Source: Paractinoplanes bogorensis (lineage in GTDB: Bacteria > Actinomycetota > Actinomycetes > Mycobacteriales > Micromonosporaceae). Taken from it: 64,000 nucleotides of DNA. Shown in pieces: positions 16,819-26,616 of this stretch. Each line of letters opens with the position of its first letter. Position 1 is the stretch's first letter. Both the position numbers and the translations under genes were made by a program. Below the pieces are notes generated by a model. The model saw nothing but the letters and a program-made list of their open reading frames with translations, had not been told where the DNA came from and made no database searches. The stretch covers positions 186,001-250,000 of the forward strand of contig NZ_JAHKKG010000008.1 of NCBI RefSeq assembly GCF_018829635.1. The letters are read 5' to 3'.

Positions 16819-18969
16819 TCAGCGCCAGCGCAGCGGCCCTGGCCGGATGCTCCACCACAGTCGACGCCACCAGTTGCGTCGGCCGCGCAGCGCATCGGCG
16901 TACGCAATAACCTGTTCTCCGGCCTTGACCGCCTGACCCTCATCAGCCGACCCGGGCGCGAAGCCCACGACGTTGATCCCGTCGACCAGGTCGTCGAGCG
17001 GCGGCAGATCCGGGACCGCCTTCCGCACGAGGGCCGCCTCGGTGGCCGCCAGATGCGTCGGAACCGGTTGCCCGGCCAGGCGTTGCGCATCCCGGAACTC
17101 CGACCACGCCCCCGCGATCCGATCGTCCGGACTGCCCGCCGTCAGCCGGCGCCGCCGCAGCGAGCGCCGCATCAGCACGAGCGCACCCACCGCCGCCACC
17201 AGCAGAAGTAGCACCGAACCCGAGGCGCCCGAAGCGATAACGAGAGGCGACGGCCCACCCCGGGTCGCCGCGAGCACTACCGGTGCCGACGACGTCGGCG
17301 ATTCAGCCGGGGTCGGTGACGAAGAGGGGGGAGTAGGCGGCTTGGTCGGCTTGGGTGTGAAGTCCTCCTCGACCGGCCGCGGATTCTTGCTCTTGGGCAT
17401 CGGGTCGAACGCCACCCACCCCAGCCCGTCGAACAGCACCTCCGGCCAGGCCAGCGCACTGGCCGCCGTGACAATGCCGCCCGCGGCCGGCGCGTCGAAC
17501 CCGACCACGACTCGCGACGGCAACCCGGTCAGCCGGGCCAGCAGCGCGAACGACGCCGCGAACTGCTCCGACGTCCCCACCTGCCCGCCCTGCTCGCGTG
17601 GCCCGAACAGGAAGAAGCTCAGGTTCGGATACGCATGCCCGCTCGGCGCGTCGGCCACCTTCCTGTAGTGCTCGCCCAGGAACTCCTCGATCGTCGTGGC
17701 CCGGTCGAACGCCGCCCCGTTGCCGTCCGCGAGCTGATCGGCCAGCCGCTGAATCCCGTCCGGAACCCCGGTTCCCACCGCCAGATACCGCGCCACCGCA
17801 TCCCCCGACGGCGCATCGGCCGTGGGCAGCAGGTTCAGATCCGGCGTCTGCAGCTCGGAGGTCACCGAATACTTGAGCCCCGCCGTCAGCCCCTCGGGCC
17901 GGATCATCGTGCCGGTCGTGGCGTCGAACGCGACCCGCGCCCCCTCCACTCCGGTTGGCGTCGGCACCACCGGCAGCAGCCGCCCGGTCAGCCCATCGAT
18001 GATCACGTTCTGTCTGACCTCGGTCAGTTGCGCATCGGGCAGCCGCGGTTGCGCCGGCAACACCCGCCCCGCATTGCGATAGGTCGCCCCAACTTTCCAG
18101 GTCACGCCGTCATAGTCGGGCAGCACAGCCAGCCGCAACCGCAGCCGTTTACCCGGCGAGGCCGACGCCCGCGACACCTTGAGCAACGGCTCCTTCGGCG
18201 TCAGCGCCCACCCCGAGATGCGGTTGAGCGGGCTCTCGTCCAGCGAATCCACCTGCGGCGGCTCCACATATTGCCGTGGATCGACCGGCGTGGTCCCGAC
18301 CCGGCCGCCGACCCAGGGCGCGACGGCCGCGATGATTCCGAGAACAAGGACAAGACCGATTCCCCGTACGGCCGGAGCCCGCCCTCGCTCCACCGCCGGT
18401 TCCGCCGAACGCGTGCTGACGGCGAGCGCCACCACCCCAGCCCCGGCAAAGATCAGCGTCGGAATTCCCGTAGTGTCGGCGTTGGGCCCGACCACGTAGA
18501 GCGCCCCGACGTAGAGCGCGGCCGCCGGCGCCAGACCCAGCAGCACCCGCCCCGCTCGCACCGCGATCTCGGCCCCCGCCAGCCCCGCCAGCCAGGCCGC
18601 GATCACCGGCACGACGACGGTGTCCGGTGTGGGCTCCACCGGGATCATCGCCGTCAGCAGCCGCGGAATCCCGTTGCGCACGCTGTCCCGCACGATGCTC
18701 ACCAGCGGATCCGTGATGCCGGCCTGGTTGGCCGCGATCCGCAGCGCCAGCACCGCATACCCCGCCATGAGCAGGGCCGACAGCGGCGCCACGACCCAGT
18801 TCGGCAGCCGCCGGCAGGCCAGACTGAGCCCGACGGAACCCACCGCCGCCCCCGCCATGAGCTCGAACAGCAGCCCCCCGGCGAAGATCCGCCCGAGCAC
18901 GGCCCCCGACACCGCGATCATCCCGGCCAGCGCCACCGCCACGACCGACGCGCGCACCCACCTGCTCAT
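16819..18969 (-). CDS. DUF3488/transglutaminase-fold membrane protein lacking the catalytic Cys and His
   Basis: The 716-residue protein has six or so N-terminal membrane segments, a soluble transglutaminase-core region, and a C-terminal membrane helix near 585 followed by a cytoplasmic tail. In active relatives the core reads CEQFA...HAWPEV. Here the first motif is GTSEQFAASFALLARL near residue 467 and the second is SALAWPEVLFDGLGW near 505. The Cys is therefore Ser and the His is Leu. It follows the DUF58 gene by 4 bases, the usual MoxR-DUF58-TGase order. Probably a structural or binding pseudoenzyme. Confidence 0.8.
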   Translation of the reverse strand: MSRWVRASVVAVALAGMIAVSGAVLGRIFAGGLLFELMAGAAVGSVGLSLACRRLPNWVVAPLSALLMAGYAVLALRIAANQAGITDPLVSIVRDSVRNGIPRLLTAMIPVEPTPDTVVVPVIAAWLAGLAGAEIAVRAGRVLLGLAPAAALYVGALYVVGPNADTTGIPTLIFAGAGVVALAVSTRSAEPAVERGRAPAVRGIGLVLVLGIIAAVAPWVGGRVGTTPVDPRQYVEPPQVDSLDESPLNRISGWALTPKEPLLKVSRASASPGKRLRLRLAVLPDYDGVTWKVGATYRNAGRVLPAQPRLPDAQLTEVRQNVIIDGLTGRLLPVVPTPTGVEGARVAFDATTGTMIRPEGLTAGLKYSVTSELQTPDLNLLPTADAPSGDAVARYLAVGTGVPDGIQRLADQLADGNGAAFDRATTIEEFLGEHYRKVADAPSGHAYPNLSFFLFGPREQGGQVGTSEQFAASFALLARLTGLPSRVVVGFDAPAAGGIVTAASALAWPEVLFDGLGWVAFDPMPKSKNPRPVEEDFTPKPTKPPTPPSSSPTPAESPTSSAPVVLAATRGGPSPLVIASGASGSVLLLLVAAVGALVLMRRSLRRRRLTAGSPDDRIAGAWSEFRDAQRLAGQPVPTHLAATEAALVRKAVPDLPPLDDLVDGINVVGFAPGSADEGQAVKAGEQVIAYADALRGRRNWWRRLWWSIRPGPLRWR

Positions 18970-18973
18970 GCGC

Positions 18974-20605
18974 CTACCACCCGCGCACCCCGTCCCAGGC
19001 GGCCGCGAACTCGGCCCCGTCGTCGGCCTCGATGACGATCAGCCCGTCACCACCCGACACCGGCGCACCGTCCCGATCCCCGAGCAGCCCCGCCATCACC
19101 ACCGGATACGGCCCGCGCAACGCACTGACCGCACCGAGATCCTCCCGACCACCCGGCCCGGTCAGGAACACGAGGGTGTCGCCCAGCCGCTGAGCCCGTA
19201 CGCGACGAAGGGTTGCCGCCAGATCCCCCGGCTGCAGCCCCGCCCGGGTCAGCACGTCGAGATAGGGCCCGGTCGCCACCTCGGTCACCAGGTGCAGACT
19301 GACCGGAATGTCCTCCTGCACGGCCGCCGCCACAATCGACGCCGCCGCCTCACACGCCGCCTCGAACGACTCGGCCATCCCGTCCCGCACCCGCGGATGC
19401 GCCGAGGCCCGATCATCGAGCAGCACCACAATCGTCGGCTCCGAGGTGTCCAGCTGCTCCCGCACCATCAGCTCGCCCACTTTGGCGCTCGACCGCCAAT
19501 GCACCCGGCGCAGCTCGTCCCCGACCACATACTCCCGCAGCGAATCGAACGTGATCGTCCCGTGCGGCACCTTGTCGATGCGCCCGTCCAGGCTACGGGC
19601 CATCCCCGCCGGCACCGCCCGCAGCAGATGAATCCGCGGATGGACCCACACTTCACAGATTTCCCCGTACGCCCGTGACAGCGAGACAAGCCCCAACGGG
19701 TCCCCGCGAGTAACGCGCAACGGCCCAACCGGCACCACGCCCCGCCGGCTGGTAGGCACCGGATAGTGGGCGGTCGTGTCCTTCCCCGGCCGCAAACGCA
19801 ACAAGGGCACCGGCACCACGGTGTTCCCGCACTGATCCAGGGCCACCAGATCGGCCCCCCGCACCCGGCTGGTGTTGGACACAGTGAGTGTCATGCGGGC
19901 CGCTTCCCCTCGAGCCACCCGATCCGGCTCCGCCACCCGGGCCACCCCGAGCCGGGGCCGCCAGAACGCAAACACCGCGCCACACCCGAGCGCCACCGCG
20001 GCCGCCGCTCCCAGCAGCGCCAGATCCGGATAGCCGAACCGGAAACCCACCACGAGCAGCCCGACCGCAGCCACCACAACCCCGTACCCGCGAGCCGTCA
20101 CGCCACTGCTACGCCGCCACCCGTTCAGTGCCCGAGCGGCCCGCCCCCGAACCGCACCGAGCCCCAACGCCGTCCCGCCGCCGCGCTTGGCCTTACGTTG
20201 ATCACCGGCCGGGCTCCCGCCGGCATCCGCCCGGCCCGCGGCTCTTGCATCGGCGCGCTCCGACGTGCCTCGCCCGCGCATGTCATCGCCCAGAGCCCCG
20301 CCGGCGCCACGCCCGCCCTTGCGCCCCGCGTCCCCCATCCCGGTCGGCGCGCGTCCGGCGTCTCCGATCCCGGATGGCGTGCGTCCGGTGTCCTCCACCG
20401 CGCCATCGGTTTGCGTGGTGCCGCCGCCGTTCGTGCTGCGGGTTTGCGTTGTGCCCACGTCGGGTCGCGCTGTACCTCCGCCGTTCGCGTCGCCGGATTG
20501 CGGTGCACCGCCGTGGGTGTCGCCGCCACGACCGTTGGTGGATGGTCCGAGCCCCGCGCCTTCGAGCCCGGTCGCTTCGCCTCCAGCGCGCCCGGCCGCG
20601 CTCAT
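18974..20605 (-). CDS. DUF58 protein with long disordered N-terminus
   Basis: The C-terminal ~350 residues are a standard DUF58 protein: two membrane segments (YGVVVAAVGLLVVGFRFGYP and LLGAAAAVALGCGAVFAFW), a beta-rich region, then LRRVHWRSSAKVGELMVREQ and a VWA-like IVVLLDDRAS. The first ~160 residues are Gly/Ala/Arg/Thr-rich low complexity with DAGRAPTGMGDAGR-type repeats, unusual for the family. The ATG overlaps the previous gene's stop (ATGA). DUF58 proteins pair with MoxR ATPases in envelope maturation. A later start after the low-complexity region is possible. Confidence 0.75.
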   Translation of the reverse strand: MSAAGRAGGEATGLEGAGLGPSTNGRGGDTHGGAPQSGDANGGGTARPDVGTTQTRSTNGGGTTQTDGAVEDTGRTPSGIGDAGRAPTGMGDAGRKGGRGAGGALGDDMRGRGTSERADARAAGRADAGGSPAGDQRKAKRGGGTALGLGAVRGRAARALNGWRRSSGVTARGYGVVVAAVGLLVVGFRFGYPDLALLGAAAAVALGCGAVFAFWRPRLGVARVAEPDRVARGEAARMTLTVSNTSRVRGADLVALDQCGNTVVPVPLLRLRPGKDTTAHYPVPTSRRGVVPVGPLRVTRGDPLGLVSLSRAYGEICEVWVHPRIHLLRAVPAGMARSLDGRIDKVPHGTITFDSLREYVVGDELRRVHWRSSAKVGELMVREQLDTSEPTIVVLLDDRASAHPRVRDGMAESFEAACEAAASIVAAAVQEDIPVSLHLVTEVATGPYLDVLTRAGLQPGDLAATLRRVRAQRLGDTLVFLTGPGGREDLGAVSALRGPYPVVMAGLLGDRDGAPVSGGDGLIVIEADDGAEFAAAWDGVRGW

Positions 20606-21240
20606 GCCACCACCCCAGCACCGCGAGGACCAGCCAACTCGCAGCCTGCGTCCTCGTCCCCTTCGCAGCCTCCGGGCGCGCCGCTCCCACCGGTCCGGAT
20701 GCCCCCGAAGCTCTCAGCAGGCGGATCGGAGGCGCCGTCACCCCGTGTTCCGGGCTTCGCCAGATTGTCGGCGGCTACCTGCGCTCGACCCCTTCCACCG
20801 GAGGACGATTGACCCGATCCGCGCGCTGTACCACCACAGAACGCTCGCGCCGTTGGACCGCCCGCCGCTCTCGGTGCGTCATGGCCGCACGCTGGTCCCG
20901 CATTGCCACCGGTTGTTCGCGCCGTGTCGTCATGGAACGGCCACGCCGTATCGCGGTCGCCGGCTCTCGCGCGGTCGTCGCCTGATGTTCGTCCGGCACC
21001 GCCGCCGGATGCCCGCGTCGTGTCGTCATTGGTCTTCCGTGCTGTGCCGCCGCCAGCACCCCTGACCGTGGACTCGCAGGACGATCGCGCGCCGTCCCGT
21101 CCGAAGGTCCGTCCCATGCCGCCGGATACCCGCGTCGCGCCGTCTCCGGATGCTTCCCCGCGCGGGGGAGGGCCGCCGCCGGTCGGCGGAGCGCTGCCGA
21201 CCGGCAGCGGCGGCTCTCCGGCGGTTCCGGGGCTGGTCAC
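20602..21240 (-). CDS. Low-complexity hydrophilic protein between MoxR and DUF58
   Basis: A 212-residue open frame that starts with a GTG overlapping the MoxR stop (GTGA) and ends with a TGA overlapping the DUF58 start (ATGA). Both junctions suggest real translation. The protein is Gly/Ala/Arg/Asp/Thr-rich with imperfect GGGAGRTSGDD-like repeats, several cysteines and no predicted fold, signal or membrane segment. Related low-complexity sequence opens the next gene, so the block may have grown by repeat expansion. No family; translation is uncertain. Confidence 0.4.
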   Translation of the reverse strand: MTSPGTAGEPPLPVGSAPPTGGGPPPRGEASGDGATRVSGGMGRTFGRDGARSSCESTVRGAGGGTARKTNDDTTRASGGGAGRTSGDDRARAGDRDTAWPFHDDTARTTGGNAGPACGHDAPRAAGGPTARAFCGGTARGSGQSSSGGRGRAQVAADNLAKPGTRGDGASDPPAESFGGIRTGGSGAPGGCEGDEDAGCELAGPRGAGVVA

Positions 21241-22226
21241 GCCCCGGCCGCGACGCGGTTGGACTCGGGCAGCGGCACCGCCACCGACCGCACCGCGTCG
21301 TCGAGCACCTCGGCCGCCGTCACCCCGCGCAGCTGCGCGTCGGCCGACAACAGCACGCGATGCGCGAACACCGGCTCGACCAGCGTCTTGAGGTCTTCCG
21401 GCAGCACGTACCCGCGCCCGTGGATCAGCGCCCACGCGCACGCCGCCCGGGTCAGCGCGATCACCCCGCGCGGCGACACCCCGACCCGCACCTGGGGATG
21501 GTTGCGGGTCGCGGCGCCCAGACGGACCGCGTACGTGTAAAGCGGGTCAGCAATGTGCACCCGCGTAGCCATGCGGACCATCTCGCCGACGGTGGCCGTG
21601 TCGGTGATCGGCTCGAGCGCGTCGGGGGAGCGCAGCGCCGCCCCGCGCAGGACTTCGACCTCGACGTCTTCGCTCGGGTAGCCGACCGACAGCTTGACCA
21701 GGAACCGGTCGAGCTGGGCCTCGGGCAGCCGGTAGGTGCCGTCCATCTCGACCGGGTTCTGGGTGGCGACCACCAGGAACGGCTGCGGCACCGGGTGCGG
21801 CACCCCGTCGACGGTGACGCGGCGTTCCTCCATCACCTCGAGCAGCGCCGACTGGGTCTTGGGGGAGGCCCGGTTGATCTCGTCGGCGATGACGATGTTG
21901 GCGAACACCGGCCCGGGGTGGAACTCGAACCCGCGGCTGGCCTGGTTGAAGATCGTCACACCGGACACGTCGGACGGCAGCAGGTCGGGCGTGAACTGGA
22001 TGCGCCGCCACTGCCCCTGCACCGACGCGGCCAGGGCCCGGGCCAGGGTGGTCTTGCCGACGCCGGGCACGTCTTCGAGCAGCACGTGGCCTTGGGCGAA
22101 CAGCGCGGTCAGCGCCAGCCGCACCACGTCGGGCTTGCCCAGCACGACAGAGCCGATGCGGTCGGCGAGCGCAGCCGCCACCTCGGCGAATCCGTGAATG
22201 TGCTGCGGCGGCAGTGGTTCCGTCAC
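21237..22226 (-). CDS. MoxR-family AAA+ ATPase
   Basis: A 329-residue MoxR ATPase: Walker A EDVPGVGKTTLARAL near residue 55, Walker B IVIADEINRASPKTQSALLE near 112, sensor 1 ATQNPVEMDGTYRLPEAQLDRF, and an arginine-finger region further on. MoxR proteins act as chaperone-like partners of VWA/DUF58 proteins. The gene starts 19 bases after the FN3 gene and overlaps the low-complexity ORF, in an operon with DUF58 and the transglutaminase-fold protein. Assignment is firm; the client is unknown. Confidence 0.92.
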   Translation of the reverse strand: MTEPLPPQHIHGFAEVAAALADRIGSVVLGKPDVVRLALTALFAQGHVLLEDVPGVGKTTLARALAASVQGQWRRIQFTPDLLPSDVSGVTIFNQASRGFEFHPGPVFANIVIADEINRASPKTQSALLEVMEERRVTVDGVPHPVPQPFLVVATQNPVEMDGTYRLPEAQLDRFLVKLSVGYPSEDVEVEVLRGAALRSPDALEPITDTATVGEMVRMATRVHIADPLYTYAVRLGAATRNHPQVRVGVSPRGVIALTRAACAWALIHGRGYVLPEDLKTLVEPVFAHRVLLSADAQLRGVTAAEVLDDAVRSVAVPLPESNRVAAGA

Positions 22227-22245
22227 TTGTGTTTCCTAACAGGGC

Positions 22246-24876
22246 TCAGCAGGTCGGCAGGTCGTTCAGGTCATCCCCGCCTTCGAGGTTGAGCCACGCC
22301 CAGGGGATGTAGTTCTTGCCGCTGTAGTTGACCTGGATCCACCAGGTGCTGCGCTTCTCGTTGTTGTAGATGTAGGCGTAGACCTCTTCGCCGGCCTTCT
22401 TGCAGTACGCCTGCAGCCGCGTGCCGGGTTTGGCCCAGCCGACCTGCTGTGCGTTGTTCTGCCGGGTGCCGCTGAAGATCTCGTTGCCGTTGCGGCCGTC
22501 GACGTCTTTGTCGCAGTAGGTCGCGGTGTCCCCGTTCTCGCCGTTCTTGCAGGTCGCGACGCCGAACAGCGCGTCCGTGGTCGCCGTCGTGGTGCCGGTG
22601 ACCGTGCCCGCGGCGTTCTTGGCGGTCACCGTGAACGTGTATTTGGTGCTCGGCTTCAGGTTGGCCACCTTGAGGCTGGTGCAGCTGCCCGACGCCGACC
22701 CGCCGCCACCCGACGACGCGATCGAGCAACTGGCCGTGCCGCCGCCCGCGTCCACGCTGAACGACACCGTGGCCGTGTTGAACGTCGGGTTCACCCCGGT
22801 CATCGTCACCCGCGGCACCGCCACCGTCTTGGCCGTGGCCGTGCCCGGTTCACTCTCACCGGCCTCGTTGACCGCGCGCACCTCGACCGCGACCGTGGCC
22901 CCCGAGTCGAACCCGCTCAGCGTCGCCGCCGTACCGTCGGAGACGTCGAGCGACTTCCCGCCCGCGCTCACCACGTATTTCGTGATCGGGCGCCCGTTGT
23001 CGGCCGACGGCTGCCACGCCACCTGGATCGAGCCGGCCTGGTCGCCCGCGGTCGCCGCGTCGGTGCCCTCGGGCTTACCCGGCTTGGTGAACGGCACCAC
23101 GCTGCCGCTGACCGGCGACGCCTTGGACCCGGCGCCGCGCTCGTTGACCGACACGACCGTGAACGCGTACTGCTTGCCGTACTCGAGCTGCCCGTCCTTG
23201 ATGGTCAGCGACGCCTCGGCCGAGTCGCCGACCGGGGCGCTGCCGCCCTCCGAGATCGCCGTCACCGTGTATCGCCGGATCTCCAGGCCCTGCCCGTTGG
23301 CCGGGGGCCAGCTGACCACCACGGTGCCGTCCGGTTTGGCCTCGGCGGTCACAGCCGTGGGGGCGTCCGGCACTTCGGACGTCGGCTTCACGGCGTTACT
23401 CGTACGGGACGGACCCTGGCCCTTCTTGTTCACCGCACTCACCGCGAACTGGTAGGTCTCGCCGTTGACCAGCCCGGTCACCGTCAGCGCGCGCTGGTCG
23501 GCGCCGACCTGGAACGTCTTGCCCGCCCCGGCCACCACGTAACGCCCGATGCTGGCACCGTTGTCGTTCGCGGCCTGCCAGGTGACCCGCGCCTCGGCGT
23601 TACCGGCGGCGGCCCGCACGTTGCGCGGCGCGCTCGGCTTGCTGATCACCGGCTTCTTCGGCTTCGGCGGCGGCGGGGGAGCGGGCGGCGCCGGCGGGCG
23701 ATCCCCGCCGAGCACGTCGTCGGCGTACTTGTTCACCGCGCGCACCGTGTGCGAGTCGTCGACGACCTGGGCTATCGACGAGCCCGGCGCGTTGATGAAC
23801 AGGTAGCCCTCGCGCACCTCAAGCTCGAGCTTGCCCCCCGGGTTGGGGAAGCTGATGTCCTGCTGCGGCTTGCCCGCCGCGTCGAACACGTGCACCCGGC
23901 CGCTGTCGTCGGCCACGTAGAAGTAGCCCTTCCACGACACGGCCGGCTGCAGGCCCTCGCCGTCGCCCGGGACCACGAAGTCGCCGCGCAGCTTCTTGTC
24001 CTCGGCCACGTAGACGTGCCGCGAATCCGGCACGGTCACCGGCACCTGCTTGCCGTCGGTATGTGGCGCGAGGGTGCCCGGCCCGTTGAGCGGCAGCGCG
24101 ACCCGGTCGACGCCGGCCACCCCGTCGCGCACGGTGGACAGCGCGTTGGTGGTGCGGTTGAGCACGGCGACGCCGTCGTCCAGCGTGGAAAGCGTCAGGT
24201 CGTGCGACGGCGGGGCCACCGACTCCGTCCGTACGCGCTCCGGGGTTGACGCTCTTGCCTGATCAGCCCCGGCCGACGGGATCGTCGCGGGCGTGATCGC
24301 GGTGACCGTGCCCTCACCCGGCGCGGCGATCCACAGCTTGCCCTGCCCGTCGAACATGCCCCCCGTGATGCCCGGCGGGAACCGCACCGGGTTGCCCACC
24401 GGACCCAGCGTGCGTGGGTCGAGCTGCTGCACCTGGCCCTGCACGGCGTCGATCACGAAGACCGCGTCCTCGTGCAGCGCCACCCGCACGCCAATGCCCG
24501 AGGTGGACGTCGCATTCCAGTATTCCTGCAGCGTGGACAGATCCATCGACCCGATCGCACCGGTGTTCACGTCCCGCAAGATCACGAACCGGTCGTTCTG
24601 CACCACCTGCACCTGGTGGCCACGCGCCTTGGGCACGTCGACCCGGGTGTCCACCTTGGCGGTCACCCCGTTGATGCGGGCCACCTCGCCCTTGGCCTGC
24701 GACCACACCCACGAGGCGGCGTCGAAACTGGCCACCGCCTGATCGGCCGACCCCAGCCCGAACACAGTGAGCCCCAGCCCACCGGCAAGACTCAGCACGG
24801 TGCCCATCGTGACCAGATAGCCGCGGCGCCAACGGCGCCTCGGACGGTCCAATGTAGCCTCATCTGCGCTGGTCAC
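22246..24876 (-). CDS. Membrane-anchored fibronectin type III repeat protein
   Basis: The 876-residue protein has a basic cytoplasmic start, one membrane helix near residues 18-40 (GYLVTMGTVLSLAGGLGLTV), and a beta-propeller-like region to ~400. A short proline linker (PPAPPAPPPPPKPKKP) follows, then three to four FN3 domains with PSAPRNVRAAAGNAEARVTW-type openings. It ends in a cysteine-containing domain resembling a bacterial SH3 fold (WWIQVNYSGKNYIPWAWL). It is probably an extracellular adhesion or scaffold protein. It precedes MoxR by 19 bases, so the ATPase system may act on it. Confidence 0.8.
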   Translation of the reverse strand: MTSADEATLDRPRRRWRRGYLVTMGTVLSLAGGLGLTVFGLGSADQAVASFDAASWVWSQAKGEVARINGVTAKVDTRVDVPKARGHQVQVVQNDRFVILRDVNTGAIGSMDLSTLQEYWNATSTSGIGVRVALHEDAVFVIDAVQGQVQQLDPRTLGPVGNPVRFPPGITGGMFDGQGKLWIAAPGEGTVTAITPATIPSAGADQARASTPERVRTESVAPPSHDLTLSTLDDGVAVLNRTTNALSTVRDGVAGVDRVALPLNGPGTLAPHTDGKQVPVTVPDSRHVYVAEDKKLRGDFVVPGDGEGLQPAVSWKGYFYVADDSGRVHVFDAAGKPQQDISFPNPGGKLELEVREGYLFINAPGSSIAQVVDDSHTVRAVNKYADDVLGGDRPPAPPAPPPPPKPKKPVISKPSAPRNVRAAAGNAEARVTWQAANDNGASIGRYVVAGAGKTFQVGADQRALTVTGLVNGETYQFAVSAVNKKGQGPSRTSNAVKPTSEVPDAPTAVTAEAKPDGTVVVSWPPANGQGLEIRRYTVTAISEGGSAPVGDSAEASLTIKDGQLEYGKQYAFTVVSVNERGAGSKASPVSGSVVPFTKPGKPEGTDAATAGDQAGSIQVAWQPSADNGRPITKYVVSAGGKSLDVSDGTAATLSGFDSGATVAVEVRAVNEAGESEPGTATAKTVAVPRVTMTGVNPTFNTATVSFSVDAGGGTASCSIASSGGGGSASGSCTSLKVANLKPSTKYTFTVTAKNAAGTVTGTTTATTDALFGVATCKNGENGDTATYCDKDVDGRNGNEIFSGTRQNNAQQVGWAKPGTRLQAYCKKAGEEVYAYIYNNEKRSTWWIQVNYSGKNYIPWAWLNLEGGDDLNDLPTC

Positions 24877-25013
24877 TGCCGCTTCCTCCCCGTAGGCCGG
24901 CCGTCGTGGTCCAAGACGGAGGCCATCATAGGGGGATGCCGATGGGCGCAGCTACCCGTTGTGGATAACCTCCGTCGCGCTCCGTGATCAAGCTGCCGGA
25001 GAGCGACGGAAAT

Positions 25014-26426
25014 CTATCGCGGAGTAGCCGAAGCGCGACTAGTGCACGCCTGCGAAGAAGTCGAGAACTTGTTACCGCTGTAGACCGCGACAACCGCGAA
25101 ACAGTAGTTCAGATCCTCGTTCAGCCCACTCATCTCGAACGATGTTTTCCCAGGCCCGAGCGTCCCCGCGGGCTTCAGCTCGAGCCCCGGCCGCCCCATG
25201 ATGACCATGAAGGACACTTTCGCGTCGGTCGGATCCGTCCAACTGATCTTGACAGCCGACCCGTTGTCCACAAGCTGCACGTCGGTCGGCGCCGGCCCCG
25301 CCAGAGTTGGCACATCCTGACTGTCGCCCGGGTCACTCGTCCGATTGGCGAGAACAAAGACCAACGCCGCCACTGCGATCACCGCCGCCATCACCGCAGC
25401 GATAGCCGCAAAGATCCCCAGCCCGCGACGACCTTGCGGTTGGTGCGGCGCCGGCTCACTTCTTTCCCCGTACGGACCCGAGCCGCCACCGTCCCCGAAC
25501 AGGCCCCCCAGCCCACCTCGGGCGTCGTAGGCGCCCGGCCCGCCGGCCTGCCCACTGATCGGCGCCTCGGGGTAGAACGGTGCCGACCGCTGCTGGGGGA
25601 TCGGCGGACCGCTCTGATAATGCGGAGCCGGGCGCTGGCCGATCATCGGCTGCACGATCGTCGGCTCGTCCACCGGGCTCGACCGCGGCGCCGGCACCGG
25701 ATTGGGTGCCGGCGGCTTGGGCGGCCCCGTCCACACATGCTGGTTGGCCGGCGAGGGCGGCTGCACCGTCCCCGGCCGCTGTTGGGCCTGTGGTTGAAAC
25801 GTCGGCGCGGCTGGCTGCTGGTACTGCGGGGCCGGCTGCTCGTGGGGATGCGGCCTCGGCGGTTGCTGCGGAGCAGGCGGCACGGCGTCGAACACGGTCG
25901 TCGGCGTGTCATTGTCGGTGCGCTGGGTTCGTTCGCCCGGTGCCGTCGGCTGCTGCGGCGCGCTCTCCACCCGTACGGGGGAAGGGGTTTGATCCGGCCC
26001 GAGATAGGCCCGAGCCCGCGCCACCGCCGGATGACCGTCGCCGAGCGCCGCCGGCCCCAGCTCAGCCACGCGCGCGAAAGCCTTACGCGCCTCGTGCCGG
26101 TTGCCCAGCTCCTCGGCCACGACACCGATGTCATGCGAGATCTGGACCATCAACGGATCGGAGTCCCCGAGCCGCCACTGCCCCGCCGCGTAGGCCTCCT
26201 CGAGCACCCGCCGAGCCGCCATCGGATCATCAACCTGCTGGAGAATCGCCCCAAGCTCGTACGCAGTGCGCAGAACATCCGGATCATCCTCGGCCAGATT
26301 AACTTTCCCCAGCTCAACGGCTTGCTCAAGCAGCGCCCGCGCCCCCGCAAGATCACCGGAGGACGCCAGAGCATGAGCTCGCTGCCGAGCGGGAGTAAGA
26401 GGAGAGGCCTGCGACACGCCCGCCAT
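25014..26426 (-). CDS. TPR protein with proline-rich linker, one membrane helix and an FN3-like domain
   Basis: I chose the ATG at 26426; the open frame upstream looks non-coding. The ~470-residue product begins with helical TPR-like repeats (ARQRAHALASSGDLAGARAL..., VLEEAYAAGQWRLGDSDPL...). A long Pro/Gln/Ala-rich linker follows, then one membrane helix (IFAAIAAVMAAVIAVAALVFV) and an FN3-like domain with cysteines near the end (NYCFAVVAVYSGNKF). The topology is an inside TPR sensor and an outside FN3. It lies 137 bases upstream of the FN3-MoxR-DUF58 operon and probably belongs to it. Confidence 0.72.
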   Translation of the reverse strand: MAGVSQASPLTPARQRAHALASSGDLAGARALLEQAVELGKVNLAEDDPDVLRTAYELGAILQQVDDPMAARRVLEEAYAAGQWRLGDSDPLMVQISHDIGVVAEELGNRHEARKAFARVAELGPAALGDGHPAVARARAYLGPDQTPSPVRVESAPQQPTAPGERTQRTDNDTPTTVFDAVPPAPQQPPRPHPHEQPAPQYQQPAAPTFQPQAQQRPGTVQPPSPANQHVWTGPPKPPAPNPVPAPRSSPVDEPTIVQPMIGQRPAPHYQSGPPIPQQRSAPFYPEAPISGQAGGPGAYDARGGLGGLFGDGGGSGPYGERSEPAPHQPQGRRGLGIFAAIAAVMAAVIAVAALVFVLANRTSDPGDSQDVPTLAGPAPTDVQLVDNGSAVKISWTDPTDAKVSFMVIMGRPGLELKPAGTLGPGKTSFEMSGLNEDLNYCFAVVAVYSGNKFSTSSQACTSRASATPR

Positions 26427-26616
26427 GCTGCCCCGAACCGAACCCCCCGCGCCATACCGTTCCCACCGGGCTTGCGTGTTTGCCCGGTTTGTCGCACCCC
26501 CACCCTCCCTGCAACCGCCCGTTAGGGCCGTGTACAGTTCTCTCCTGTGCGGCCCGCTGGGACGCCGATTCCGGGTGTAAAGCCTGGCACCGGCTCTAGT
26601 AGGCTGGGCAGGCAAG

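Noticed and set aside
19766..21065. Several long plus-strand frames opposite DUF58 and the low-complexity ORF
   Set aside because: They are Arg/Pro-rich shadows of the repetitive minus-strand coding block.
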